From: Paucibacter_B soli
GTDB taxonomy: Bacteria; Pseudomonadota; Gammaproteobacteria; Burkholderiales; Burkholderiaceae_C
Direction: 5' to 3'
DNA: 64,000 nt
Assembly (NCBI RefSeq): GCF_037482845.1
Contig: NZ_JBBHJW010000007.1
Location: forward strand, 62,001-126,000
Both the position numbers and the translations under genes were made by a program. Below, in pieces: positions 24,331 through 33,473 of the stretch. Below the pieces are notes generated by a model that was given only the letters and a program-made list of their open reading frames with translations, was not told where the DNA came from and ran no database searches. The first letter of the stretch is position 1, and each line of letters begins with the position of its first letter.

Positions 24331-25098
24331 TCACTCCTCGTCCCAGCTCCAGACCGCGCGCAGCACCTCGGCCTCTTCGGCCATGGGCATGAAGTAGGGG
24401 TAGAGATTGCGCGAGAGCCGCACCATCTCGGGCCGGCCGCCATACAGCATGATCTGCGCCTGCACATAGTCCAGGTCCAGGCTCAGCAGGGTTGCCGGGG
24501 CATCCACCACATCGTGGTGCCGCACCCCGCCGTGCTCGACAAAACCCAGCATGCGCTTGTAGAACGAAACATGGCGTGGGTTGACCTCGATCACCAGATG
24601 GTCGGCCTGAAAACGCGCCTTGGCCAGCAGGTAGACCACATGGAACAAGCTGGCCAGCACGGGCCGCGCCGGTGCGTCGCGCTCCACCGCGAGGCGCGTC
24701 ACCTCGCACAGGGTCCAGCCCTTGTCGCGCATGATCTCGAGTTCGTCGCTGAAGGCCAGGTCGGCGGTCAGGCCCTCCAGGCTGTCCGGGCGCACACCGA
24801 CGGTGCCCACCACCTGGCGCTCCATGATGGTCTGTACCGTACACACCACACCGCGGTGCGCCCATTGGGCAGCACTCAGGTCATAACCGCTGTCGGCATA
24901 GCGGCGCCGCACCAGATGACCGGCCTGATGCTCGGTCGTGCTGCCATCGCCGGCCAGCACGCGAATCACACCGGCCTCGGTTTCGCGCGTCAGCAGGGGG
25001 CGGAACGCCTGCTGCTGCTGCTGCTGACGCTCGCGCGGCCCGTCGTCGCGCGCCACTTGCGACAACCCCGCCAATATGTCCACGCCCTCAGCCGCCAT
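24331..25098 (-). CDS. FeeM-like N-acyl amino acid synthase (GNAT fold)
   Basis: 255 residues. After a variable, Gln-rich N-terminus (six Gln from a (CTG)6 tract at 25009-25026) comes an acyltransferase core: IRVLAGDGSTTEHQ, RRRYADSGYD, VVGTVGVRPDSLEGL, CEVTRLAVERD, LIEVNPRHVSFYKRMLGF. This resembles N-acyl amino acid synthases of the FeeM type, related to acyl-homoserine lactone synthases, which use acyl-ACP. Product unknown. I chose the ATG at 25098 because residues upstream of it look non-protein-like. The neighbour upstream on the same strand is a PcaB-like gene, 123 bp away. Confidence 0.7.
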   Translation of the reverse strand: MAAEGVDILAGLSQVARDDGPRERQQQQQQAFRPLLTRETEAGVIRVLAGDGSTTEHQAGHLVRRRYADSGYDLSAAQWAHRGVVCTVQTIMERQVVGTVGVRPDSLEGLTADLAFSDELEIMRDKGWTLCEVTRLAVERDAPARPVLASLFHVVYLLAKARFQADHLVIEVNPRHVSFYKRMLGFVEHGGVRHHDVVDAPATLLSLDLDYVQAQIMLYGGRPEMVRLSRNLYPYFMPMAEEAEVLRAVWSWDEE

Positions 25099-25221
25099 AC
25101 ACAAACTCCAACAGATCAGGCCCAAGTCTATTCGACCTGTCGTGACAATATTCACGCCACGCCGGTCGTCACACAAAACAGGCTCATCTATTGCAAAGAC
25201 TTACACGCGCGTTGCAAGTCG

Positions 25222-26541
25222 TCAAGCCTTGGGGCCGTCCATCAGCGCCAGCCATTGCGCGCGCGCCTGCAGCAGGGCGGCTTGCACGCGCTCGTCGGCA
25301 TGCTGGGCCGCCGCATGCACATCGAACACCGCCTCGAGCCGCGCCGGCGCGATGCCGGCCGCCAGCTCGGGGTCGGCGGCCACGGCGGCGCGTGCCAGCA
25401 CGCGCAAGGGCGCCTCGCCCTGCCGCACCCGCGCCACCAGCGCGTCCACGCAACGCCGGGCGCGCGCGCCGCCAAGCACGGGTGCCAGCAGCATGCCCAG
25501 GCCATCGGCAAAGATGAGGTCGCGCTGCGCGTCGATGTTCTCGAGCATGCGCGCGCCCTGCGGCTGCAGGCCTTCGGCGCATTCGGCCAGCGCCTTCACC
25601 GCACCATGCGTGCACAGCAGCAGCCCGCAGCATTCGGCCCATTCGGCCGGCCAGTTGCCCAGGCCACCCTCCTGTTGCTGCGGCATGCAGCCCAGCAGGG
25701 CCGCGACGCGCTGAGGTGCACGCTGGGCCGCCGCCAGGGCCTGCTGGCAGGCCACCGGCCCGCTCAGTTCGCCCAGCTCATCCTGCCCCAGCAGCGCCAA
25801 GTCGAGGGCCAGCTTGCCCAGCGAGCCGCACAGCACGCCCAGCTCGGCCGCCAGCCGCGCCAGCCGGTCGCGCTGGGTCGGCCAGGGCATTGCCGGCAGC
25901 GGCAGCTGCAGCTCCTGCCCCATCAAGACGCTCACTTGTGCAGATAGACCAAGCGCGCCGGCATCCAGTTGCAGCAGCAGCGACTCGTCCACACGCTCAC
26001 GCAGCGCCTGCGCCGAACGCAGCAAGGGGCTCGCCCAGGCCAGCAGCTTGTGGCGCAGGCTGGTCACCTGCACCGGCTGCAGCTGGCGGCGGGCCAGCAG
26101 GGCGGTGCGGGCATGGCGCTCGGCCAGATCCAGCAATTGCCCGCACAGGCTGAGCAAATCGTGCTCGATCAGCCGCAGGGCCTTGCGTGTCTGCAAGACC
26201 ATGGCGGTGTCCAGCAGGTCCTGGTGGCTACTGCCCCAGTGCACGAAGCCGGCGGCCAGCGGGTCGAACAGGGCCACCGTCTCGCTGAGCTTGCGCACCA
26301 CCGGCAACGCCAGGCTGCCGGCGCGAGCGCTGGCGGCCAGCATCGCCGCCACATCGTAGAGTTCGGCTCGGCAGAGGCTGGCAATGGCCTGCGCAGCGCC
26401 CGCCGGTATCGTGCCCGCCTTGGCCTGGGCGCGCGCCAGCGCCGCCTCGAAATCCATCATCGCCTGCACGACAGCGGTCTCGTCAAAGACCTCCACCATC
26501 TCGGGCGTCGACAAAAATCCCTCAAATACCAACACTGACAT
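25222..26541 (-). CDS. PcaB-like 3-carboxy-cis,cis-muconate cycloisomerase family protein
   Basis: 439 residues, aspartase/fumarase superfamily and close to PcaB in length. The active-site segment is present (FVHWGSSHQDLLDTAMVLQ near residue 105). The superfamily signature loop, normally GSSxMPxKxNP, reads LGCMPQQQEGG, so the Lys and Asn are missing and catalysis may differ or be lost. PcaB acts in the protocatechuate branch of the beta-ketoadipate pathway, but no other pca gene is here. I chose the ATG at 26541 as the start of homology (LVFEGFLSTPEM). Confidence 0.75.
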   Translation of the reverse strand: MSVLVFEGFLSTPEMVEVFDETAVVQAMMDFEAALARAQAKAGTIPAGAAQAIASLCRAELYDVAAMLAASARAGSLALPVVRKLSETVALFDPLAAGFVHWGSSHQDLLDTAMVLQTRKALRLIEHDLLSLCGQLLDLAERHARTALLARRQLQPVQVTSLRHKLLAWASPLLRSAQALRERVDESLLLQLDAGALGLSAQVSVLMGQELQLPLPAMPWPTQRDRLARLAAELGVLCGSLGKLALDLALLGQDELGELSGPVACQQALAAAQRAPQRVAALLGCMPQQQEGGLGNWPAEWAECCGLLLCTHGAVKALAECAEGLQPQGARMLENIDAQRDLIFADGLGMLLAPVLGGARARRCVDALVARVRQGEAPLRVLARAAVAADPELAAGIAPARLEAVFDVHAAAQHADERVQAALLQARAQWLALMDGPKA

Positions 26542-26645
26542 CACCGCGTCCCAAAGGATCTTTGTTCGGCGGGATGCTAGCGAGGCCTGCGCCCGGCAAG
26601 CGTCGCGACAAACCCGGGTCGGGTTTGTCACGAGGCTGCATGCAC

Positions 26646-27389
26646 TCAGGCGGCGTTATGCAGGCCCGCCAGGCGGCTCATATGGCCCAGCGAGAGGCGG
26701 TGCATTTCAAGCAGCGCCAGCAGGCCGTTGCGGTGCAGCTCGCCCACGGTGGCATCGTCCAGCGCCGCGTACTTCTCTTCGTCCAGGGCCAGGAAGCCCT
26801 CGACGTCGATCTTCTCGCCATTCGTCAGCGTGGCCTCGAAGCGCATGTCGCGCAGCAGCTCCAACTGCACCAGGCGATCGCAGGCCAGGCGGGTGCGCTC
26901 GGCCTCGCGTTCGAAGCTTTCCAGGAAGTTCTTGGCGTTGACCGTGAACTCGGTCGGCTGGCCATCCTCGGAGAACAGCTGGGTGCCCTCGGTCTCGGAG
27001 AAGCCCTTCCAGTCGGCGTCGTAGCAGACCGCCATGTCCTCGCTCTCGTTGATGCGGGCCATGGCGAAAGGATAACGGCGCAGATAGGCGGGCATGTACT
27101 GACCCTGCCATTCGCCGTTCTTGATGAACAGATTGCTGCCCGCCTTCAGGCCGAACACGGCCAGCGGCGCCACCGCCACCTTGCCGCCGTTGGCATTGGC
27201 CGGATCGCCGACGCGCACGAACACGATCGGAAACTCCTTGCAGGCGTCGGCGAATTCCACCACGGCCAGGAACAGCGAGTTCATGCCGGCCACGCGGTCC
27301 ACACTGCTCAGCTCGGTCTGCAGGCGCAGCTTCTTGTGCTGCTCACGGTCCAGCGGCACCAGGTTGCCATACATCGGGGGGTTGCTCAT
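26646..27389 (-). CDS. SapC family protein
   Basis: 247 residues. Marks of the SapC family: NLVPLDREQHKKLRLQ at the start, FPIVFVR, WQGQYMPAYLRRYPFA, then LFSEDG and a C-terminal region with DVEGFLALDEEKYAAL and LLALLEMHRLSLGHM. It is soluble with no signal peptide. The family is named after a Campylobacter S-layer locus protein, but its biochemical role is not established. The start overlaps the stop of the CorC/HlyC gene (ATGA). Confidence 0.88.
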   Translation of the reverse strand: MSNPPMYGNLVPLDREQHKKLRLQTELSSVDRVAGMNSLFLAVVEFADACKEFPIVFVRVGDPANANGGKVAVAPLAVFGLKAGSNLFIKNGEWQGQYMPAYLRRYPFAMARINESEDMAVCYDADWKGFSETEGTQLFSEDGQPTEFTVNAKNFLESFEREAERTRLACDRLVQLELLRDMRFEATLTNGEKIDVEGFLALDEEKYAALDDATVGELHRNGLLALLEMHRLSLGHMSRLAGLHNAA

Positions 27390-28690
27390 TTCTCAGTTTC
27401 TCCATCAGCGGCCAGTCTCGAGACCAGCACCTTGTCCACACGCTTGCCATCGAGGTCCACGACCTCGAATCTCCAGGCGTTCCACTCCACCACATCGGCC
27501 GTACGCGGCAAGCGCCCCAGCAGCAGCATCACCATGCCGGCCAGGGTGTTGTAGCGCCCACGGTCCTCTTCGGGCAGTTCCTTCAAGTCCAGGCGGTCCT
27601 TCAGCTCGGGCACGGGTATCAGGCCATCCATCAGCCAGCTGCCGTCCTCGCGTTGCACCGCCCAGGCATCACCATCGCTGGGCGCGTTGAACTCGCCCGC
27701 GATCGCTTCCAGCACGTCGCGCACAGAGATCACCCCCTGCACCTCGCCGTATTCATCCACCACAAACACCAGCGGCGCATCGGCCGCGCGGAAGTGTTCC
27801 AGCAACTCCATGCCCGAGAGCGTCTCGGGCACGAACACCGGCGCCTCCAGGCCTTCGCTCAGGGCCAGGTCTTGCCCCGCCAGCACGCGCGCCAGCAGGC
27901 CCTGGGTGCTGGCCACCCCCAGCACGTCGCTCAGGCCGCCGCGGCAGACCGGATAGCGGCTGTAACCATGGGCCTGCAGCATCTTCAGCACCTGCTCGGG
28001 CGCATCGCTCGCGTCCAGCCAGGCGATCTCGGCACGCGGGATCATCATGGAGCCGATCTGGCGCTCGTCCAGGCGAAACACATTGCGCACCATCTGGTGC
28101 TCATGCTCCTCGATCACGCCGGCATCCAGGCCCTCCTCCAGGCTGGCGGCAATTTCTTCTTCGGTGACGCTGCGCTGCGTCTTGCCGCGCAAGCCCATCA
28201 GGCCCAGCGTGGCCTCGGTGGCGAAGCTCAGGCCCTTCACCAGCGGGCGTGCCACCAGAGAGAGGAATTCCATCGGCGGCGCCACCATGCGCGCCACCGT
28301 CTCGGGATAGATCTGGCCCAGGCGCTTGGGCACCAACTCGCCGAAGATGATGGTCACCACCGTAATGATCACCACCACCAGGGCGGTGGCGGCGATGTCC
28401 ACCGCATTGCCGTGCAGACCAAAGGTCTGGCTGAGCCAGCGCGACAGCGGCGCCGAAAAGGCGGCATCACCCACGATGCCGTTCAGCACCCCGATCGAGG
28501 TGATGCCGATCTGCACCGTGGAGAGGAATTTGGTCGGGTTGTCGTGCAGGTCCATGGCGGCCTGGGCACCCGCCTCACCCGCCTCCACCAGCACCTGCAG
28601 GCGCGCCTTGCGACTGGCCGAGAGGGCCATTTCAGACATCGCAAAAAAGGCGTTCAGCAACAACAGGAAGAGAAGTAAGGCGGTATCCAT
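27386..28690 (-). CDS. CNNM/CBS/CorC_HlyC membrane protein (hemolysin C family)
   Basis: 434 residues. N-terminal CNNM transmembrane domain (about 1-190, with FFAMSEMALSASRKARLQ and EVTIIFGELVPKRLG-type segments), a CBS pair at roughly 205-330 (MIPRAEIAWLD, GYSRYPV, FVVDEYGEVQGVIS), and the C-terminal CorC_HlyC domain. Members are linked to magnesium and cobalt export or membrane integrity; the hemolysin label is historical. The ATG at 28690 lies at the start of the first helix. Operon with sapC. Confidence 0.93.
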   Translation of the reverse strand: MDTALLLFLLLLNAFFAMSEMALSASRKARLQVLVEAGEAGAQAAMDLHDNPTKFLSTVQIGITSIGVLNGIVGDAAFSAPLSRWLSQTFGLHGNAVDIAATALVVVIITVVTIIFGELVPKRLGQIYPETVARMVAPPMEFLSLVARPLVKGLSFATEATLGLMGLRGKTQRSVTEEEIAASLEEGLDAGVIEEHEHQMVRNVFRLDERQIGSMMIPRAEIAWLDASDAPEQVLKMLQAHGYSRYPVCRGGLSDVLGVASTQGLLARVLAGQDLALSEGLEAPVFVPETLSGMELLEHFRAADAPLVFVVDEYGEVQGVISVRDVLEAIAGEFNAPSDGDAWAVQREDGSWLMDGLIPVPELKDRLDLKELPEEDRGRYNTLAGMVMLLLGRLPRTADVVEWNAWRFEVVDLDGKRVDKVLVSRLAADGETEK

Positions 28691-28797
28691 TGAGCGCGCC
28701 GCCTGATCCGGGTTTACCCGCGACGCGGCGCTGTGGGTTCGAAGAAGCCGGCAAGAGTAGCAGAAGCCCGTGACGATTCCGACAGCACAATCCCGGT

Positions 28798-29625
28798 ATG
28801 AACTACCTGATCGGCGACCTGCAAGGATGCTGCGATGCGCTCGAGCGCCTGCTGCAGAAGATCGACTTCTCGCCCTCGCGCGACCGCATTTACCTGCTGG
28901 GTGACCTGGTGAACCGCGGCCCGGCCTCGCTGCCGACCCTGCGCCGCCTGCAGGGCCTGGGTGCGGCCGCCACCTGCCTGCTGGGCAACCACGACCTGCA
29001 CCTGCTGGCCGCCGCCCAGGGCACGCGCAAGCCCAGCCGCAGCGACACCCTGCACGAGATCCTCGAAGCACCTGACCGCGAGGCCCTGCTCGACTGGCTG
29101 CGCCAGCAGCGCATGGCCTGCTTCGAGCAGGGCTGGCTGATGGTGCATGCGGGCGTGGTGCCGCAATGGGACCTGGCCCAGACCCTGACCCTGGCCGGCG
29201 AGGTGGAGGCGCTGCTGCGCAGCCCGGAACTGGCCGAATTCCTGGGCCAGATGTACGGCAACGAGCCGGCGCGCTGGGACGAACACCTGAGCGGCGCGGC
29301 ACGCCTGCGCTTCATCGTCAATGTGCTGACGCGGCTGCGCTTTTGCGCCGCCGACGGCACGCTGGACTTCAAGACCAAGGACGGGGCCGGCAGCGCGCCC
29401 GAGGGCTTCATGCCCTGGTTTGACGTGCCGGGTCGGCGCAGCGCCGACACCCCCATCGCCTTCGGCCATTGGTCCACCCTGGGCCTGCTGCAGCGCCCCG
29501 GCCTGCTGGCGCTGGACACCGGCTGCGTCTGGGGCGGCAGCCTGAGCGCGGCGCGCGTGGAGGATGGCCACACGCTGGAACTGATACAGGTGCGCTGCGC
29601 GCAGGGCCAGAAGCCTGGGGAATAG
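28798..29625 (+). CDS. apaH: Symmetrical bis(5'-nucleosyl)-tetraphosphatase ApaH
   Basis: Cleaves Ap4A to two ADP, lowering this stress alarmone; ApaH can also decap Np4-RNA. 275 residues. Metallophosphoesterase motifs: GDLQGC near residue 6, GDLVNRGP near 37, GNHDLHLL near 62, VHAGVVPQWD near 115, and FGHWSTLG near 222. It is divergent from the CorC gene and followed 26 bp later by tRNA-Ser. Confidence 0.96.
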   Translation: MNYLIGDLQGCCDALERLLQKIDFSPSRDRIYLLGDLVNRGPASLPTLRRLQGLGAAATCLLGNHDLHLLAAAQGTRKPSRSDTLHEILEAPDREALLDWLRQQRMACFEQGWLMVHAGVVPQWDLAQTLTLAGEVEALLRSPELAEFLGQMYGNEPARWDEHLSGAARLRFIVNVLTRLRFCAADGTLDFKTKDGAGSAPEGFMPWFDVPGRRSADTPIAFGHWSTLGLLQRPGLLALDTGCVWGGSLSAARVEDGHTLELIQVRCAQGQKPGE

Positions 29626-29651
29626 CGGCTAGAATTCCGCCTCCTGACGGA

Positions 29652-29739
29652 GGAGGCTTGGGGGAGCGGTTTAACCCAACAGTCTTGAAAACTGTCGACG
29701 GGCAACCGTCCGTGAGTTCGAATCTCACAGCCTCCGCCA
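29652..29739 (+). tRNA. tRNA-Ser (anticodon TGA)
   Basis: 88 nt class II tRNA with encoded CCA. Acceptor GGAGGCT / AGCCTCC, anticodon stem ACAGT / ACTGT with loop CTTGAAA (anticodon TGA), long variable arm GACGG / CCGTC, T loop TTCGAAT, discriminator G. Reads UCA and wobble codons. Confidence 0.95.
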
Positions 29740-29767
29740 CCCGAGTTTCCGCCAGGCAGCGCACCGC

Positions 29768-30622
29768 GTGATGCTTGCGACGACTGCCTTGCCGCGCAAA
29801 CCTGCCCGGCTGGATCAGAATGGCAGCACCCCCGCCCCTGGGTCCGAATACTTGTCGACGCAGCAAGCCACCCCATTCCTCCTCAAGACCAGTCGCGTCT
29901 TGATGCCCTTGCTATGTCTGGCAGGAAGCGCGTGCATGGCCCAGCGCATCACCGTCGAGTACCGCGACAAGCCCCCCTACAGCTTCACCGACCGCGGCCA
30001 GCCCGCCGGCTTCCTGCTCAAGCGCACCATCGAGATCATGAAGCTGGCCGGGCTCGAGGCCCGCTATGTCGAGATGCCGCTCAAGCGCATCGTGAACGAC
30101 ATCCAGGCCAACCAGGAGGCGCTGTGCTCGCCGAGCTGGTACAAGCTGCCGGAGCGCGAGAAGTTCGCGCGCTTCTCGCTGGCCATCCATCAGGACAAGC
30201 CGCATGTGGTGCTGGCCAGCGGCGCGGTCGCGGCGGCCCTGCGCGCCCATGCCAGCATGGCCGCCCTGATGGCGGACACCCGCCTCAGCCTGGGCGTGGT
30301 CGAGGGCGTCTCCTACGGGCCCGAGCTCGACAGGGCAATCGCCGCGCTGCCCCGGCCGCCGATACGCGCGGTGACCTCGCCGGTGCAGCTTGCCAAGATG
30401 GTGGCAGTGCGGCGCGCCGACTACATGCTGATCGACCAGGAAGACCTCAACTGGATCGACACCAAGGGCGAGATCAACGCGCTGAATCTGGTGCGCATCA
30501 ACTATCCGGACGCACCTCTTGGGCTCAAGCGCTACCTGATGTGCTCCAGGCAGGTGGACCCGCGCACCATGGAGCGCATCGACCAGGCGATCCGGCAGTT
30601 GCTGCCCGAGCTGGCACCCTGA
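29768..30622 (+). CDS. Orphan periplasmic substrate-binding protein (family 3 type)
   Basis: Up to 284 residues. The core begins RITVEYRDKPPYSFTDRGQPAGFLLK, typical of bacterial solute-binding family 3 (PBPb), and runs to the C-terminus with MPLKRIVNDIQ and VEGVSYGPELD. The signal peptide ends near SACMA. The true start is uncertain: ATG 29768 gives a long N-terminus, and a TTG at 29852 gives a more usual signal peptide. No permease or ATPase is nearby, so it may feed a transporter elsewhere or act as a sensor. Confidence 0.8.
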   Translation: MMLATTALPRKPARLDQNGSTPAPGSEYLSTQQATPFLLKTSRVLMPLLCLAGSACMAQRITVEYRDKPPYSFTDRGQPAGFLLKRTIEIMKLAGLEARYVEMPLKRIVNDIQANQEALCSPSWYKLPEREKFARFSLAIHQDKPHVVLASGAVAAALRAHASMAALMADTRLSLGVVEGVSYGPELDRAIAALPRPPIRAVTSPVQLAKMVAVRRADYMLIDQEDLNWIDTKGEINALNLVRINYPDAPLGLKRYLMCSRQVDPRTMERIDQAIRQLLPELAP

Positions 30623-30673
30623 GCTGATCAAGGTCATGCGGCCAACACGGCGGCCCGCCTAGACTCGGCGCCC

Positions 30674-33358
30674 ATGGACAAACACTATCTTGCGCCGCTG
30701 TTCACGCCCAGCTCCATCGTGGTGTTCGCAGGCCAGGCGGAGGTGCCCGAGGGTCTCAGCCCCCAGGCGCTGAACCTGCACGCCGCGCTGCGCGGCCAGC
30801 GCTATAGCGGCACGCTGCAGTTCCTGGATGTACAAACCAGCGGCACGCTGGCCGACCTGGCCCAGGCGCGCGCCGATCTGGCCATCATCGCCCTGCCGCC
30901 CGCCGAGCTGGCCGCCGCGCTCGAGATTGCCGGCCGCATGAACTGCCGCGCCGCCCTGCTGCTGAGCAGCGGCATAGGCGCCGAGCAGGCTGCGGAGTTG
31001 AAGAAGATCGCGCGCCGCGAGGGCGTCTACCTGCTCGGCCCCAACAGCCTGGGCCTGCAGCGCCCCGCCCTGCAGCTGAATGCCAGCGTGGCCGGGCCGC
31101 TGGCCGCGGCGGGCTCGCTGGCCCTGGTGTCGCAGTCGGGGGCGCTGACCGCCGCAATGCTGGACTGGGCCAGCAAGAATGCGGTGGGCTTTTCCAGCGT
31201 GGTCTCGCTGGGCCCGCACACCGGCGTGGACATCGCCGAGGTGCTGGATTTCCTGGCACATGACGCGCAGACGCAAAGCATCATCGTCTACTTGGAGGGC
31301 ATCGCCAGCGCGCGCCGCTTCATGAGCGCGCTGCGCTCGGCCGCCATCGCCAAGCCGGTGGTGGTGTTGAAGGCGGGCCGCAAGCCCGCCGGCAACGAGG
31401 CTGCGCACACCCACAGCGCCAGCATCATAGGCAGCGACGAGGTGTTCGACGCCGCGCTGCGCCGCGCCGGTGCGGTGCGCGTGCGCTCCTTCGTCGAGCT
31501 GTTCTCGGCCGCAAAATGTCTGGCCTCGCGCTACCGCCCGGTGGGTCGGCGCATGGCCATCGTCACCAACGGCGGCGGCCCCGGCGTGCTGGCAGCCGAC
31601 TGGGTCAACGAGCTGGGCCTGCAACTTGGCAAACTGGCAAGCGAGACGGCGGCGGCGCTGCGGCCGCAGCTGCCGGCGCTGGCCTCGCTGAGCGATCTGG
31701 TCGACCTCTCCGAGGAGGCCGGTCCGGCGCATTTCCGCGCCGCCGTCGAGGCCGCGGCGCGAGATGCCCAGATCGACGGCGTGCTGGCCATCTGCTCGCC
31801 CAAGCCCGGCGGCGATGCCGAGGCGGTGGCGGCGGCCCTGGCCGAACTCAAACCCACGCTGAGCAAGCCGCTGCTGGCCTGCTGGATGGGCGACGCCTCG
31901 GTGGGCGCGGCGCGCAGCCTGCTCAACCGCGCCGGTATCCCGAGCTTTCGCACCCCCGAGGCGGCGGTGGGGGCCTTCGACAACATCGCGTCCTATTACC
32001 AGAACCAGCGCCTCCTGCAACAGACGCCGCCGCCGCAAAGCACCCTGGCCAGGGCCGACATAGAGTCGGCACGCCTGGTGATCGAGAGCGTGCTGGCCGA
32101 ACGCCGCAAGGTGCTGACCGAGCTGGAGTCCAAGACCCTGCTGTCGGCCTTCCACATCCCGGTCACGCAGACCATGCTGGCGCGCAGCGCCACCGAGGCG
32201 ATGATGATCGCCACCCAGCTGGGTTTCCCGGTGGCGCTCAAGATCGACTCGCCCGACATCAGCCACAAGTCCGATGTCGAGGGTGTGGCCCTGAACGTGA
32301 TGAGCGGCGCCGCCGCACGCGACACCTATACCGAGATGGTCGAGCGCGTGGCCCGCCTGCAGCCGCAGGCGCGCATCAATGGCGTGACGGTGCAGAAGAT
32401 GGCAAGGGCGCGGCGCGGCCGCGAGATCTATGTGGGCCTGGTCACCGACGACCCCTTCGGCCCGGTGATCGTGTTCGGCGCCGGCGGCACCCGCATCGAG
32501 CTGATGGACGACCGCGCCATGGAGCTGCCGCCGCTCAACCAGTTTCTGGCGCGCCGTCTGATCGAGCGCGCGCGCGTCGCCGAAACCCTGGGCGAATGGC
32601 GCGGCGCGCCGGCCGTGCAGATGGAAGCGCTGGAGCAACTGCTGCTGCGCGTCTCGGAAATGGTGTGCGAGCTACCCCAGCTGCGCGAGATGGACATCAA
32701 CCCCATCATCATCGACGCCGATGGCGCGGTGGCGGTGGACGCGCGCATCGTGGTCGAGCATGCCACACCCGCCGGCGCGGGCGCATCCAGCTATGCGCAT
32801 CTCGCCATCCTGCCCTACCCGGCACGCTACGAGCGCGTGCTGCCGCTGCGCGGCGGCGGCGAATACCTCTTGCGACCCATCCATCCCGACGACGCACAGA
32901 TGCTGCAGGTGCTGGTGCAGCAGCTCTCGCCGGAGAGCCGCTACTTCCGTTTCGTCTCGCACATGAGCGAGCTACCGGCCTCGATGCTGGCACGCTTCAC
33001 CCTGATCGATTACGACCGCGAGATGGCCCTGGTGGCGGTGGTGAAGGAGCGCCGCGCCGATGGCGATGGCGTGGTGGAGAGCGAGCGCATCGTCGGCGTG
33101 TCGCGCTACATCACCAACCCCGATCGCAGCAGCTGCGAGTTCGCGCTGGTGGTGGCCGATGACTTCAACGGCCGTGGCCTGGGCTCACGGCTGATGGAGT
33201 CCATCATGGACGTGGCGCGCGACAAGGGCCTGGCCGAGATCGACGGCCTGGTACTGGCCAACAACGCCGGCATGCTCAAGCTGATGCGCAGCCTGGGCTT
33301 TGCCGTCAAGCCCTTCCCCGAGGACCCCGACTTCAGGCTCTGCACGCATGCGCTGTAG
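30674..33358 (+). CDS. NDP-forming acyl-CoA synthetase fused to GNAT acetyltransferase (PatZ/Pat-like)
   Basis: 894 residues. Order: CoA-binding Rossmann domain (about 1-130), succinyl-CoA ligase-like domain (130-300, with the AAHTHSASIIGSD segment that holds the phospho-His position of ADP-forming synthetases), ATP-grasp domain (470-700), and GNAT domain (730-890, with ALVVADDFNGRGLGSRLM). This is the architecture of protein lysine acetyltransferases such as PatZ/YfiQ, which acetylate and silence acetyl-CoA synthetase. Many of these have lost synthetase activity; here the His is kept, so either role is possible. The gene is monocistronic. Confidence 0.92.
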   Translation: MDKHYLAPLFTPSSIVVFAGQAEVPEGLSPQALNLHAALRGQRYSGTLQFLDVQTSGTLADLAQARADLAIIALPPAELAAALEIAGRMNCRAALLLSSGIGAEQAAELKKIARREGVYLLGPNSLGLQRPALQLNASVAGPLAAAGSLALVSQSGALTAAMLDWASKNAVGFSSVVSLGPHTGVDIAEVLDFLAHDAQTQSIIVYLEGIASARRFMSALRSAAIAKPVVVLKAGRKPAGNEAAHTHSASIIGSDEVFDAALRRAGAVRVRSFVELFSAAKCLASRYRPVGRRMAIVTNGGGPGVLAADWVNELGLQLGKLASETAAALRPQLPALASLSDLVDLSEEAGPAHFRAAVEAAARDAQIDGVLAICSPKPGGDAEAVAAALAELKPTLSKPLLACWMGDASVGAARSLLNRAGIPSFRTPEAAVGAFDNIASYYQNQRLLQQTPPPQSTLARADIESARLVIESVLAERRKVLTELESKTLLSAFHIPVTQTMLARSATEAMMIATQLGFPVALKIDSPDISHKSDVEGVALNVMSGAAARDTYTEMVERVARLQPQARINGVTVQKMARARRGREIYVGLVTDDPFGPVIVFGAGGTRIELMDDRAMELPPLNQFLARRLIERARVAETLGEWRGAPAVQMEALEQLLLRVSEMVCELPQLREMDINPIIIDADGAVAVDARIVVEHATPAGAGASSYAHLAILPYPARYERVLPLRGGGEYLLRPIHPDDAQMLQVLVQQLSPESRYFRFVSHMSELPASMLARFTLIDYDREMALVAVVKERRADGDGVVESERIVGVSRYITNPDRSSCEFALVVADDFNGRGLGSRLMESIMDVARDKGLAEIDGLVLANNAGMLKLMRSLGFAVKPFPEDPDFRLCTHAL

Positions 33359-33473
33359 CGCTTGCGCGTGAAGGAATTCACACCCCAACCCCCACGGAAC
33401 AAGGGTGCCTACCAGCCCCGGCGCGGCGGGCCGGCGCGGACAATCGGCAGCCATACAGACACCGGGGCCCGCC

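Noticed and set aside
25009..25026. (CTG)6 tract in the FeeM-like gene as a phase-variation switch
   Set aside because: The unit is three bases, so changes keep the frame, and it is short; no support for switching.
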